Positions 20,201 to 28,669 are shown, counted from the stretch's first letter. The stretch: 64,000 bases of DNA from JAUZOB01 sp963692465 (GCA_963692465.1 OY829943.1:2852001-2916000), one strand, 5' to 3'. The notes: generated from the sequence alone by a model not told the origin. Translations and numbers: made by a program.

Positions 20201-20886
20201 TGATCTTACAAAAGATTGGTTCTATAATGCCTAATTTTCAGGGCGGAGTGACTAATAATTTTTTTTATAAAGGATTTAGCTTAGGTATTCTTACCGACTT
20301 GCGTTTTGGTGGAACGATAGCTTCATACAGCAATCGTTATGGAAATGCTTATGGATTTCTGAAGAGCTCTCTGGTCGGTAGAGATGCAGCACATGGTGGA
20401 ATGACCTGGACTAGCAAATATGATGGGATTACTTATGATGACGGGATAATCCCAAATGGAGTGTTCGCTCCAGGAACTAATGTAAATCAGCCAGATGGAA
20501 CATCGATTGATGTATCTGGAATGACTTATGAGCAAGCATACAAAAAAGGATATGTAGAACCGACCCATGCAGAAGACTGGACTTTTTTTACAAACTCATG
20601 GGGTCAGGGAGTTGTTAATAAAACCTGGGTTTCAAGGATAAATTATATTGCGTTACGCCAGGTCTCTCTTGGATATGATTTCCCTGAAAAGATAGCCAGA
20701 AAATTGAAATTAACGAAACTACATATTTCTTTGGATGGACGAAACCTGTGTTATTTATATAATTCACTTCCAAATCATTTGAACCCAGAAAGTAGTCGGG
20801 GAAACAGCAGTGATTATTCCTATTTCGAGCGATCATTTGACCCTTATATTGCGACTTATTCTTTTACTGTTAGATTAGGGTTGTAG
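17215..20886 (+). CDS. SusC/RagA-family TonB-dependent receptor with STN domain (copy 2)
   Basis: This outer-membrane receptor has about 1223 residues from the start chosen here (ATG before EKSYLRL, giving a normal signal peptide; ATGs at 17161 and 17194 are also in frame). After the signal peptide comes an STN domain (FNYRGTVGEVIQLIEKQSN to DNHLIVVS), which signals to FecR, then the carboxypeptidase-D-like domain, plug and barrel ending in FTVRLGL. Plug and barrel are nearly collinear with copy 1, including long identical DNA blocks, so the two arose by tandem duplication. No SusD gene follows. The STN domain makes this copy the likely input receptor for the sigma/FecR pair upstream. Confidence 0.92.
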   Translation: MEKSYLRLINSFLIAFISAILVFVTSTRGEASVVSHEPMFTFNYRGTVGEVIQLIEKQSNYRFFYQKSQLNLNRHVRLRVKNGNINFVLSKLFDRNEFCIRILDNHLIVVSRNGDTPKAERAVVQCKGKRITGRVTDEEGKPIVGATVLVKEMAKGTISDANGNYAIVVKEQEVLVFSFIGMETKSIPLRGQEVVNVVLKAKSHRVNEVVVTALGMKRETKELGYAVTEIKGSEIASANCVSPVSALQGKAAGVSISGTDGGVFGGAKIQIRGVSTLGSNNQPIFVIDGVILDNTTSGNDEWNSGAGDWGNMLKNLNPDDFESVSLLKGAASTALYGSRGLNGAVIITTKSGTSSGEGFGLNVSQTTGVDVVYKTPDFQNEYGPGVIPGYVDYGDVNSATGGFYPFRNKQFYSMNVNGMSVHSYVNHPEYGLDWGPKYDSSAIYGFDQKMTTFTAYPDNMKDAYDTGFLSNTNISVQGGDDKTKIYVSDSYNYRKGCYPGNDFTRNSLFIKVFKKLSNRLCLDASVNFTLSTPRNPAGDLGAYFLDGTFDRGYNTKYYKTKYTADHGGVPNTLYNDVLGNVPGTAVWFGINNNSDERKESVIRPIIKLTAEVTDWMKLILEGNMNLYSYNEENKQLGQGYKNDGGYYGISSYSQQQKTARINVKFHKAIDRFTGNLTLGGEFFNTTENSTSANTNGGFIVPGQYFLNNSKQSVSTNGEIGQRKTLTSLYYLLSLGWKDHFFLDITGRNDWSSALVYANGTGNNSYFYPSVSGSWIFSQTFSLPEWMSFGKLRASWAQVGNDTKSYIINGGYSAEKLTTISSIYTNSYSLTLIDPNIQPERKNSIELGTDVRFFNNRLGIDLALYKDDTHHQIVQISVPTESGMTSQLTNAGNIQNKGIELGINSTPVKAGDFKWDLNFNYYKNWNKIISLASTSGEYTLLAGSPAYGNYRVGSVAYIGGEYGVLLSDACPAIDAATGKEILKYSNTSRSSYIQRSLILQKIGSIMPNFQGGVTNNFFYKGFSLGILTDLRFGGTIASYSNRYGNAYGFLKSSLVGRDAAHGGMTWTSKYDGITYDDGIIPNGVFAPGTNVNQPDGTSIDVSGMTYEQAYKKGYVEPTHAEDWTFFTNSWGQGVVNKTWVSRINYIALRQVSLGYDFPEKIARKLKLTKLHISLDGRNLCYLYNSLPNHLNPESSRGNSSDYSYFERSFDPYIATYSFTVRLGL

Positions 20887-20905
20887 TTTTCTTTCGGTTT
20901 TTTTG

Positions 20906-20936
20906 TTGATATATGGTAGTGCTTTTTCTATCTTTG
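20906..20936 (+). promoter_or_regulatory. predicted promoter of hicAB
   Basis: TTG at 20906-20908 and a perfect -7 box TATCTTTG at 20929-20936 are separated by 20 bp, the Bacteroidota promoter form. The predicted start of transcription falls shortly before the HicA ATG at 20955. This supports that ATG over an earlier in-frame one, which would begin inside the promoter. Confidence 0.65.
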
Positions 20937-20954
20937 CGTCAGGATTATGAATTA

Positions 20955-21149
20955 ATGAAATATAAAGAATTTCATCGGTGGATTCAAAAACAAAAGTCCA
21001 AACGAGGTTGGAAATGGACTGGTGATGCAGAAGGTAGTCATTACATCTATGAAGACAATAAGGGAACGCGATACCCGGTTCCCTATCATGGAGCAAAGGA
21101 AATACCGGAGCCCCTTAGAAGAAGAATAATTAAGGATATGGAACTATAA
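20955..21149 (+). CDS. hicA: HicA-family toxin (mRNA interferase)
   Basis: This small basic protein of 64 residues has a double-stranded-RNA-binding-like fold typical of HicA toxins, which cleave mRNA until bound by HicB. It opens with MKYKEFHRWIQKQ. The Gly-Ser-His catalytic motif (G27-S28-H29, in EGSHYIYE) is present, and PVPYHGAKEIPEPLRRRIIKD is the usual C-terminal half. The start is chosen from the promoter position and the typical family length. The HicB antitoxin gene follows by 39 bp, so the pair appears intact. Confidence 0.85.
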   Translation: MKYKEFHRWIQKQKSKRGWKWTGDAEGSHYIYEDNKGTRYPVPYHGAKEIPEPLRRRIIKDMEL

Positions 21150-21188
21150 TGTTCTGGTTTTGTTGTTTAAATATAAGAGAGTTTAGTT

Positions 21189-21584
21189 ATGAGTAAATTA
21201 ACAGTAGTTGTCGTCAAAGGGAAAGAGCAATATGGCGCATGGATAGATACGATACCCGGTATTTATGCGGCAGGAGATACTGTTAAAGAAGTAAAAGCTG
21301 ATATTTTAACAGCAATAGATTTATATAAGAAAAACAATTCAGTTGTTCCTAAGGTAATTAAGGAAGACTTTGAATTAGAGTGGAATTATGATACGGCTTC
21401 TTTTCTTGAATATTTCTCAAATATTTTTACGAAAGCTGGTTTAGAGCGTCTTACGGGGATTAATCAAAAACAACTTGGTCATTATGCTTCAGGTTTAAAA
21501 AAACCACGTAAAAAGCAAGTAGAAAAATTAGATCATGCCATTCGTTCTTTGGTCGATGATTTGAACCAAATTCACTTGATCTGA
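21189..21584 (+). CDS. hicB: HicB-family antitoxin with C-terminal HTH
   Basis: This antitoxin of 131 residues is the partner of the preceding HicA. The N-terminal part (VVVVKGKEQYGAWIDTIPGIYAAGDTVKEVKADILTAI, split around residues 4-45) is the HicB partial RNase-H-like fold with its P-G-x-x-x-x-G-x-T/S pattern. The C-terminal third (LTGINQKQLGHYASGLKKP) is an XRE-type helix-turn-helix that would bind the hicAB promoter for autoregulation. No defect is seen in either gene. Confidence 0.85.
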   Translation: MSKLTVVVVKGKEQYGAWIDTIPGIYAAGDTVKEVKADILTAIDLYKKNNSVVPKVIKEDFELEWNYDTASFLEYFSNIFTKAGLERLTGINQKQLGHYASGLKKPRKKQVEKLDHAIRSLVDDLNQIHLI

Positions 21585-21635
21585 TTTATATTGTTTAATT
21601 GTTATTTCCCGGCTTCAAGCGAACAACAGGGCTCC

Positions 21636-21662
21636 TTGTCTGTTCTGTATTCTATACCTTTG
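21636..21662 (+). promoter_or_regulatory. putative promoter of the lactate dehydrogenase gene
   Basis: A perfect -7 box TACCTTTG (21655-21662) lies about 36 bp before the start codon. A TTG lies 16 bp further upstream, a somewhat short spacing. Confidence 0.5.
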
Positions 21663-21697
21663 TCTGCGTAGTATTAATCGATTAAAACAATATAGTT

Positions 21698-22651
21698 ATG
21701 AGAAATTCAATTAAACCCAAAATCGCGATTGTCGGAGCTGGAAGAGTAGGAAGTACATTCGCTTATTCATTAATGATTAGTGGAATAGCCAGAGAAATTG
21801 TTTTGATTGATATCAATGATGTTTTGGCTAAGGGGGAATGTATGGATTTGAATCATGGCTTATGCTTTGCTCAGCCTGCAATGATTTATTCAGCCGGTTG
21901 GGAAGGTTGTAAGGATGCTGATATCGTGGTGATTACTGCCGGAACAAATCAGAAACCGGGACAAACCAGACTGGATTTGGTTCAGGCTAATGTGGCTATA
22001 TTTAAACAAATTGTACCAGCTATCACTGAATATAGTAAGAACGCAATCTTATTGGTCGTTACCAACCCGGTTGATATTCTTACCTACGTAACACTTAAAT
22101 TATCAGGACTTCCTTCAAATCGGGTTATTGGATCCGGGACCGTTCTGGATACTTCAAGATTAAGATATCTGATTAGTGAATATACACATGTCGATCCCAG
22201 AAATGTTCATGCAACAATCATGGGTGAACATGGAGATACGGAATTGCCGGTATGGAGTAGTGCTAACATAGGGGGAATGCTCGTAAAAGATTACTCTTCG
22301 CAGTCGACTGATCCGGACGAGTTCAAAGCGATGCTTCCGAAACTTTTTGATAAAGTAAAGAATGCAGCTTATGAAATTATCTCTGCTAAAGGAGCTACCA
22401 ATTATTCGATTGGATTGTCGCTTGTTAAGATTGTTACATCAATTCTAAGGGATGAGAAGTCTATTTTACCGGTATCGACCTTGGTCAATGATTATTATGG
22501 AGTTGATGACGTATGCATCAGCATCCCGTCGCATATCAGCATAAATGGAGTGGAAAGTATCTTAAAACTGGAATTGTCGGATGAGGAGCAAAAATTATTC
22601 AAACATTCAGCAAAGACCTTAAAAGAAGTTATTAAGCAGATTAAATTTTAG
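21698..22651 (+). CDS. ldh: L-lactate dehydrogenase
   Basis: This NAD-dependent L-lactate dehydrogenase of 317 residues reduces pyruvate to lactate and regenerates NAD in fermentation. The Rossmann motif GAGRVGS is at residues 13-19 and the catalytic His is H178 in GEHGDTELPVWS. Substrate-binding Arg is in RLRYLISE. The mobile loop reads NQKPGQTR, with Gln at the position that separates lactate from malate dehydrogenases (Arg in the latter), so lactate is the better call. It has its own predicted promoter and terminator. Confidence 0.93.
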   Translation: MRNSIKPKIAIVGAGRVGSTFAYSLMISGIAREIVLIDINDVLAKGECMDLNHGLCFAQPAMIYSAGWEGCKDADIVVITAGTNQKPGQTRLDLVQANVAIFKQIVPAITEYSKNAILLVVTNPVDILTYVTLKLSGLPSNRVIGSGTVLDTSRLRYLISEYTHVDPRNVHATIMGEHGDTELPVWSSANIGGMLVKDYSSQSTDPDEFKAMLPKLFDKVKNAAYEIISAKGATNYSIGLSLVKIVTSILRDEKSILPVSTLVNDYYGVDDVCISIPSHISINGVESILKLELSDEEQKLFKHSAKTLKEVIKQIKF

Positions 22652-22669
22652 TTTTTTCTGAACAAACAG

Positions 22670-22717
22670 AAGTCTGTCCTTGTTTTAGAATCGTTGGATC
22701 TGAAAGGGACAGACTTT
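22670..22717 (+). terminator. intrinsic terminator after ldh
   Basis: AAGTCTGTCC pairs with GGGACAGACTT across a loop of about 26 nt and is followed by a T-run. It lies just before the aldo/keto reductase start. Confidence 0.7.
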
Positions 22718-22734
22718 TTTATAAAGGGAAAGGC

Positions 22735-23568
22735 ATGAAAATAACGGATATTCATGGAACGGTTAAGTTGGCAAATGGGGTAGAGATGCCCTATTTAGGG
22801 TTAGGTGTATTCCTGACCGCCGACGGAGAAGAGGTGATTGACGCAATTCAATATGCGTTGAAAGCCGGTTACCGGCATATTGACACTGCTGCGGTTTATA
22901 ATAACGAAGCAGGGGTGGGGCAGGCAATAAAGAAGAGCGGAGTTGCCCGAAAGAATTTGTTTTTGACCAGTAAGGTTTGGAATGATGATCAGGGTTATGA
23001 CAGTACGTTGAAAGCCTTTGAGGCTTCATTGGAACGATTGCAAACCGATTATCTGGATTTGTATCTTATTCACTGGCCTGTTCAGGGAAAGTATAAGGAA
23101 ACATGGAAGGCATTGGAGCATCTATATAAAGAGGGGAAGATTCGGGCTATCGGGGTGAGTAATTTTCTTCAGTATCATCTGGAAGATTTGTTTCAGTCGG
23201 CAGAAATAAAGCCGATGGTTAATCAGATGGAGTTTCATCCGCTACTGGTACAGCAGTCGTTGCTGAATTTCTGTCGGGCCAATCAGGTTCAATATGAAGC
23301 CTGGAGTCCGTTGATGCGTGGGCAGCTACTGGATAATCCGGTGTTGAAGAAGTTGGCTGCGGAATATGGAAAAACTCTTGCTCAAGTTGTTTTGCGTTGG
23401 GATTTACAGAAAGGTGTGGTAACCATTCCGAAGAGTGTTCACGAAGATCGTATTCGCTCGAATGCCGGACTCTTTGATTTTGAACTGTCGGCTGAAGATG
23501 TAGAGCGGATTTCATCACTTGATGAGGGTAAACGCATGGGACCTGATCCTGATAGTTTTAAATTCTAA
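22735..23568 (+). CDS. aldo/keto reductase (2,5-diketo-D-gluconate reductase-like)
   Basis: This is an NADPH-dependent aldo/keto reductase of 277 residues with a TIM-barrel fold. The catalytic tetrad is visible: Asp50 and Tyr55 (HIDTAAVYNNE), Lys80 (LTSKVW) and His113 (YLIHWP). The AKR signatures GVSNF and TIPKSVHEDRI are also present. Length and motifs match the AKR5/DkgA-like group that reduces small aldehydes and keto-sugars. It stands on its own between two terminators. Confidence 0.92.
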   Translation: MKITDIHGTVKLANGVEMPYLGLGVFLTADGEEVIDAIQYALKAGYRHIDTAAVYNNEAGVGQAIKKSGVARKNLFLTSKVWNDDQGYDSTLKAFEASLERLQTDYLDLYLIHWPVQGKYKETWKALEHLYKEGKIRAIGVSNFLQYHLEDLFQSAEIKPMVNQMEFHPLLVQQSLLNFCRANQVQYEAWSPLMRGQLLDNPVLKKLAAEYGKTLAQVVLRWDLQKGVVTIPKSVHEDRIRSNAGLFDFELSAEDVERISSLDEGKRMGPDPDSFKF

Positions 23569-23589
23569 GGTTAGTCTGAAAGAATAAAG

Positions 23590-23641
23590 AATAGAAAAGC
23601 AGTGGCTGGAATGATGCAATTTCAGCTACTGCTTTTCTATT
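23590..23641 (+). terminator. intrinsic terminator after the aldo/keto reductase
   Basis: A 14-bp perfect outer stem (AATAGAAAAGCAGT with ACTGCTTTTCTATT) encloses a further AGCTG-like pairing. Confidence 0.75.
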
Positions 23642-23729
23642 GTGCCTACTGAGCCAAAGAACTTGATTTTGTTTTACTAATGATTGCTTTGTGTAATGAA
23701 ATAGTTATCTCATACAACCAAATTGACTG

Positions 23730-23860
23730 TTCGTGAAATAAAAATGTTTATTTCGCGGAACGAAAATAGTTGTTGATGGAAGAAAAACAGCTGTTGGTGG
23801 AAATTGTGGCGTTCATGAAACATAAAAATCAAGAAAACCTTGGAATATTTGATAATATTG
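23730..23860 (+). promoter_or_regulatory. array A: 21-bp-phased direct repeats plus -7-like box, upstream of the first fimbrillin unit
   Basis: Four repeat units with the core TT-N-R/C-T/C-G-K-A-A begin at 23730 (TTCGTGAAAT), 23752 (TTCGCGGAAC), 23773 (TTGATGGAAG) and 23794 (TTGGTGGAAA). They are 22, 21 and 21 bp apart, so all face the same side of the helix. A further TTCATGAAAC at 23812 is out of phase. A TAATATTG -7-like box starts at 23853, exactly 59 bp after the start of the in-phase last unit, and no TTG occurs at the -33 position. The same arrangement precedes the other two fimbrillin units. Confidence 0.7.
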
Positions 23861-24125
23861 TCACCAGGAAAATTTTTGTTGGGTCTCTGAAAAGAGTGTA
23901 TTTAGTAATGATTCCTTAATTTATATTAAATAGAAGCAGTATTGGTAAATATCACTATTACAAATAATTAGGAGCAGTTGTCTTACCTTATAGGGAATAA
24001 TACGTTTCTATATTTAGTTGTGAGTAGTAATGTTAAATACTACAATAGCGTTTAAATGACAAGGTGTTTTGTGTTTGGAATTATGAAAGGAAGTATTAAT
24101 TGATAGCGAATAAAAAATAGAATTT

Positions 24126-25067
24126 ATGAGGAAATTATTTTCCATGGCTGTAGTTGCGTGCATGATATTGTCCAGCTGCACCAAAGAAGACTTATCACCG
24201 AATAACACCAATGGAACTACGTTACTGGGGGTGTCAACGGCTTCAGTTTCGGCTGTTGCTACGCGAAGTAGTAGTTCGAACTTGCTTACTAACGGTAGTC
24301 AGATTGGCGTATCCCTGATTGCTGATGCAGCCAACGGTTACTCTGATTTGAAAAATGTAGAGTATGATTACAGTACTACTACTTCACCCGCAGGATGGGC
24401 ACCAGCATCGACTAATACAAAGAACATCTATTTGAATAATTTGCCGGCAACAGTTTGCGCTTATTATCCTTTAGGTGCAGCTGGTATTAATTCATCGACC
24501 GATCAGACGAGTGTTATATTGACCTCTCAAAAGTATGATGCTGCTCAGGATTTGTGCTATGCTGTTAAACAAAAAGCAGCTACCAACATTGTTCCTTCTG
24601 TTTCTTTTGCGATGAATCGGGCCTATGCTGAGATTACTTTTTCAATTACTAAAGATGCTACCTATACCGGTATCGGTCTAATTGATAAAATTACGATCAG
24701 CAATACAACTGTTCGCTCAACGAATACGTTAGATATAACAACCGGAACATACGGTTCTTCAATCCCTGCCTCAGAATCGGTTTTTTATAATCCGGGTATT
24801 ACCGCAATTACTTCCGGTACACCTGCAACTTCTACAGTACTGATGGTTCCGACAGTTTTGAGCGGAACGATAACTTTTAGTTTTGTAGTTGATGGTAAGA
24901 CAATGTCTACTACCCTTGATGCCTCGGCAAATAACCTTTTAGCTCTTGTGTTCGGAAACAATTATAAGGCTAATGTAACCTTGAAAGGGACACAACTCGT
25001 TGTTAGCAGCGTAACAACGCAAGACTGGACTGATCAGGCAGTGACCAATGGGATGGTAATTAACTAA
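24126..25067 (+). CDS. fimbrillin-family lipoprotein (type V pilus subunit)
   Basis: This is a pilin-like protein of 313 residues. A lipobox gives Cys18 (MILSSC), followed by acidic Lys-Glu-Asp typical of surface-exported lipoproteins. A Thr-Arg-Ser at residues 46-48 sits where P. gingivalis FimA is cut by an Arg-specific protease. The rest is a Mfa-like/fimbrillin beta-sandwich: NIYLNNLPATVCAYYPLG, then VSFAMNRAYAEITFSIT, and a C-terminal strand VSSVTTQDWTDQ. It is followed by a longer fimbrillin with an extra C-terminal domain; the same short-long pairing occurs three times in this cluster. It probably forms a stalk or base subunit, which is inferred. Confidence 0.85.
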   Translation: MRKLFSMAVVACMILSSCTKEDLSPNNTNGTTLLGVSTASVSAVATRSSSSNLLTNGSQIGVSLIADAANGYSDLKNVEYDYSTTTSPAGWAPASTNTKNIYLNNLPATVCAYYPLGAAGINSSTDQTSVILTSQKYDAAQDLCYAVKQKAATNIVPSVSFAMNRAYAEITFSITKDATYTGIGLIDKITISNTTVRSTNTLDITTGTYGSSIPASESVFYNPGITAITSGTPATSTVLMVPTVLSGTITFSFVVDGKTMSTTLDASANNLLALVFGNNYKANVTLKGTQLVVSSVTTQDWTDQAVTNGMVIN

Positions 25068-25174
25068 GTTGTTTGTATTATCCGGATTTGCTGAGGTTAT
25101 ATCAGCAGATCCGGATAGTAAAATTAGAAGAAGATTAGTTGGCATTCGGAAAATATTGGCAGTTTGTGTGTTCT

Positions 25175-26998
25175 ATGAGAAAGATCTTATTTATTGGGTT
25201 GATATTTTCATTGTTATGCAGCTGCTCCAATCTTGATTATACAGAAGGGGGGGACGGAGAGTTTGGAACTCCGTTATCAGTCACTTCTGCTTCTATTTTA
25301 ATGACAAGAGGTACTTCGACCACCCTTACCAATGGAAGTATCGGGGTCTTTCGGTTAGCGGCTAACGGATACACGGCTCAAAATAATGTTCGGTACGACT
25401 ATAATTCGACTACTGGTGCATGGGTGAAAAATTCAAATGATATTTATCTGGGCAATAATGCAGCTACGATCTGTGCCTATTCTCCAATAGGTGCTGCTGG
25501 GGTTACAGCAACAGCTGACCCGACGAAAATAACCCTGACTTCTCAAAAATATGATGTTGCACAAGACCTTTGTTATGCCAGGAATGTAACAGGAGTTACG
25601 AATGCGTTGCCTAACGTTTCGTTCGACATGTTACGAGCTTATGCAAAAATGACATTTAACATTACCCATCCTGCTTCTACTTACAGCGGAGCAGGGGTGG
25701 TAACTCAGATAGGTATTGCCAACGCGGGACTGAATAGTACGGGCACACTGAATGTGACGAACGGTACTTATGGCGCAGGAACGACAGGAACAGTTAGCTT
25801 CAATCCCAGCATCCCTGCTATAGCTGTAGGGCAGACTGTTTCCACCAGTGTGATGTTAGTGCCTGTCACAACAGCTATGAGCGGCAACCTGACTTTTACT
25901 TTTACGGTTGACGGTGCCGTGAAGACCATGACGCTTGATGCGTTATCGAATAATCTGGCTACTTTATTGCCCGGAAATGATTACCAGGTAAATGTCACTT
26001 TGGGATATACACTTACCGAGTCGAATTGTTATATCGTTAAGCCGGGGGGAACGGTTTACATTCCGGTGAGTCGGGCGTATAAAAGCAGCCCGGTTTCTTT
26101 TTCATCTCCGTGGACAGCTGGTCTGTTATGGACAGACAAGTCTCCGAAATTGTCTGCTTCCGGGACTGTTGCCTCTGTTACAGCTAATAATACAAATTCT
26201 TCTTCCGGGTATATAACGGTAAAAGCAGGAAGTGCAGAAGGTAATGCGGTAGTGTTTGCTAAAAACTCTTCAGGTGCAATAATCTGGAGTTGGCATATCT
26301 GGGTGACGAATTATGATCCGGATAACGGAGGAACAACTTGTAATTATGATAATGGAGCAAGCGTCGTTACCTTCATGGATCGTAATTTAGGGGCAACGAC
26401 GGTGGCTCCGGCGGCAATAAGCAGCCAGGGATTACTTTATCAATGGGGGCGTAAAGATCCGTTTCCTGCCTCTTATTCTGTGTCTTCGGGAGTGGAACCT
26501 ACTCTTTATGGTTCGGTTACAACTGTGACCAGAAGGCAAACATCTTCGAGTAGCAGTACCGTATTAGTCAATACCGTGAAGAATCCATTAACGTTTTATT
26601 ATGGGACATCAAGCAATAGCTATGATTGGTATTCAACAACGTCTTCTACACATAACAATACTTTGTGGGGGGCAACTAAAACTGTTTACGATCCTTGTCC
26701 TGTCGGGTGGAAGGTTCCGTCGTGGAACGGCACTGCCTCTCCATGGGAAGGATTAACAACTTCCGGTACATGGAATGACGGTTATTCTTTTCCTTCTATC
26801 GGTTATTATCCGGCTGCCGGATATCGGAACTACAGTTCTTCCGGAGCATTAACTTCTGTCGGTTCTATTGGTGTAAATTGGTCTGCCACCGCATATAATG
26901 GAAACGCATATGATTTAGATATTGACAATACTAACGTAATGCCGCACGATAACACACAACGGGCAGCAGGGTTAAGTGTCCGATGTGTTAAAGAATAG
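25175..26998 (+). CDS. fimbrillin-like lipoprotein fused to a Fibrobacter major paralogous domain
   Basis: This 607-residue protein has two parts. The N-terminal 290 residues are a fimbrillin-type fold with lipobox Cys (LLCSC), Thr44-Arg45-Gly46 as the possible maturation site, and DIYLGNNAATICAYSP. The C-terminal 300 residues match the Fibrobacter succinogenes major paralogous domain (TIGR02145 type): TFMDRNLGATT, YQWGRKDPFP, DPCPVGWKVPSW and the terminal RCVKE. The start is taken at ATG 25175; a TTG at 25139 is less likely because it would bury the signal peptide. A pilin fold with an extra globular C-terminal domain suggests a pilus-tip or adhesin subunit, by inference. Confidence 0.82.
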   Translation: MRKILFIGLIFSLLCSCSNLDYTEGGDGEFGTPLSVTSASILMTRGTSTTLTNGSIGVFRLAANGYTAQNNVRYDYNSTTGAWVKNSNDIYLGNNAATICAYSPIGAAGVTATADPTKITLTSQKYDVAQDLCYARNVTGVTNALPNVSFDMLRAYAKMTFNITHPASTYSGAGVVTQIGIANAGLNSTGTLNVTNGTYGAGTTGTVSFNPSIPAIAVGQTVSTSVMLVPVTTAMSGNLTFTFTVDGAVKTMTLDALSNNLATLLPGNDYQVNVTLGYTLTESNCYIVKPGGTVYIPVSRAYKSSPVSFSSPWTAGLLWTDKSPKLSASGTVASVTANNTNSSSGYITVKAGSAEGNAVVFAKNSSGAIIWSWHIWVTNYDPDNGGTTCNYDNGASVVTFMDRNLGATTVAPAAISSQGLLYQWGRKDPFPASYSVSSGVEPTLYGSVTTVTRRQTSSSSSTVLVNTVKNPLTFYYGTSSNSYDWYSTTSSTHNNTLWGATKTVYDPCPVGWKVPSWNGTASPWEGLTTSGTWNDGYSFPSIGYYPAAGYRNYSSSGALTSVGSIGVNWSATAYNGNAYDLDIDNTNVMPHDNTQRAAGLSVRCVKE

Positions 26999-27054
26999 CA
27001 TATTTGACACTTACGTCCCCCCCAAGATCATTTTATGGAATAAGAAAGAGCCTA

Positions 27055-27163
27055 CTCGTGTAATAAAATGAGACGTTCGTGTAATAAAATGGCATGTTCG
27101 TGTAAATTGTGATGCCTCAGATAGATATGGCCAATATAAATCCATTAACATTTAATAACTTTA
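27055..27163 (+). promoter_or_regulatory. array B: 21-bp-phased direct repeats plus -7-like box, upstream of the DUF3575 operon
   Basis: Three units begin at 27055 (CTCGTGTAAT), 27076 (TTCGTGTAAT) and 27097 (TTCGTGTAAA), spaced exactly 21 bp. The first two share GTAATAAAATG. A related TTTATGGAAT lies at 27032. A -7-like TAACTTTA starts at 27156, again 59 bp after the last unit, with no -33 TTG. The rest of the gap to the next gene (27164-27325) is AT-rich and includes a short CTCTCGAGAG palindrome at 27267. Confidence 0.7.
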
Positions 27164-27325
27164 ATAAACAAATCAATATCATTTTGCAAAAAATAATGCT
27201 GTCTAAAGGAGACGGCTTGCATTACTGTCTGTTTTCATGTACTAAGCTGATCTTAATTTTTTGAGTCTCTCGAGAGAATCGTGTTGTAACGATTTTCTAT
27301 TCTATTGCATTAATTATTAAAAAAT

Positions 27326-28669
27326 ATGGTGCAAATGAGAACAAATAAAAATTATTCGTCTGGGTTTCAGTGTAAAAGTGATGCTATTGCCTTTCTCCTG
27401 CTTGTGTTAATCTGGCTGGTCTTCCCTCTATTGTCTGCAAATTCACAATCACTTGAAAATAAGAAATCTTCTGTGCGAAACAAGGGAAGCTCGTTCCTTC
27501 TTCAGTATAACCAGAATTACAAAATATTATTTAAGGCATACAAGCGCAATCATTCTGCGCTTGATAGAATGGATCTGTTAATCCACCGTCACCGGCAGAA
27601 TATTTATTCCGGGAAAAGCCATTTGTTTATTACGGCGTATATTCGCCCAGAGGATTTGTATAACCCAATAATTCTCAATCGTACTTCTATTCAGGGAAAG
27701 ATTGTACGAGCTTACATCAAGGTCAGGCATCAGATTGCGCATCGATATTGCACTCTTGCGCTTGATACGAATCTTCATTCCAATTCTCTTGTCCGGGTGA
27801 AATACATCTTCGGACCAACAGCTGCCTGTTGTCATTCAGTTCGACTGGTTGCTGATTCTTATCCCATTCGATCTTCTCATGTTTCAGCCGGAATTATATC
27901 AAGACACCGGGAAGAATACAAGGAGAGCCCTGTTCGGACAGAACAGGTTTTAACCCCAATTGTCTCAAGAGGTGAAAAAACAAAGCCAAACGTTATTGAT
28001 CCTTCTTTAGGGGATGAAAATGAGTTATCTCCTAAAACAGACCATGCCAATCAGTCCGTTTGCATAATCCCTGCATTTGTTGATAAACGTAAGCATCCTG
28101 GAACCAGCTTGTTATTCGGAATAAAGACTAATCTTTTTTATTGGGCAGGAATTACACCGGAGCTTAAACACCGTGATTTTATTCCGAATATCGAATTGGA
28201 ATGGTATTTCAACAGGCATTGGTCGCTGAATGTGGATGGGGCCTACGTTTATACACACAACTATAATAATGATCAGGAGCAGTGGGGTGTTTCATCCATT
28301 GCGATGGAACCGCGTTTCTGGCTAAATGGGAGCAATTGTTTTACCGGAATCTACGTTGGGGTATATGGGCTTATCGGACAATTTGATGTGAAGCTGAATA
28401 CTATCTCGGAATACGGGCATACCGGCGATTTTCACGAAGGTGGTATCTCATTGGGTTACTACCTGCCTTTATCATCACGTTGGGGAATAGAAGTGGGGGG
28501 GCGATTCGGTTACCGTGCTGTTCGTGGAGATATCTATCGCTATGTGTATCCAGTGCATTTCTATTATGATTCATCCTATACACAAAACGGATTAAAACTG
28601 ACAGGAATCCGATTGTTGTTGACCTATCGTCTGGGAAAATTTAAAAAACAGGAACAGATAAGACTATGA
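27326..28669 (+). CDS. DUF3575-domain protein of the fimbrial locus
   Basis: This 447-residue exported protein heads the main fimbrial operon. A membrane-signal segment lies at about residues 20-40 (AIAFLLLVLIWLVFPLLSANSQ). An Arg/His-rich middle of about 200 residues with no recognised domain follows. From about residue 255 comes the DUF3575 domain (FGIKTNLFYWAGITPELK, PNIELEWYFNRHWSLNVDGAY, then GGISLGYYLPLSSRWGIEVGG), an outer-membrane beta-barrel-like domain. DUF3575, DUF5119 and fimbrillin genes in this order are typical of Bacteroidales fimbrial loci, where the first is thought to aid assembly or anchoring. Its last four bases overlap the next gene. Confidence 0.8.
   Translation: MVQMRTNKNYSSGFQCKSDAIAFLLLVLIWLVFPLLSANSQSLENKKSSVRNKGSSFLLQYNQNYKILFKAYKRNHSALDRMDLLIHRHRQNIYSGKSHLFITAYIRPEDLYNPIILNRTSIQGKIVRAYIKVRHQIAHRYCTLALDTNLHSNSLVRVKYIFGPTAACCHSVRLVADSYPIRSSHVSAGIISRHREEYKESPVRTEQVLTPIVSRGEKTKPNVIDPSLGDENELSPKTDHANQSVCIIPAFVDKRKHPGTSLLFGIKTNLFYWAGITPELKHRDFIPNIELEWYFNRHWSLNVDGAYVYTHNYNNDQEQWGVSSIAMEPRFWLNGSNCFTGIYVGVYGLIGQFDVKLNTISEYGHTGDFHEGGISLGYYLPLSSRWGIEVGGRFGYRAVRGDIYRYVYPVHFYYDSSYTQNGLKLTGIRLLLTYRLGKFKKQEQIRL

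Noticed and set aside
20955..21584. HicAB as part of a larger defence island
   Set aside because: The neighbours are a SusC gene and lactate dehydrogenase with their own promoters; no other defence gene is near.
23812..23821. TTCATGAAAC as a fifth unit of array A
   Set aside because: It is 18 bp, not 21, from the previous unit, so it is out of phase. Counting the TTGGTGGAAA unit as last gives the 59-bp distance shared by all arrays.
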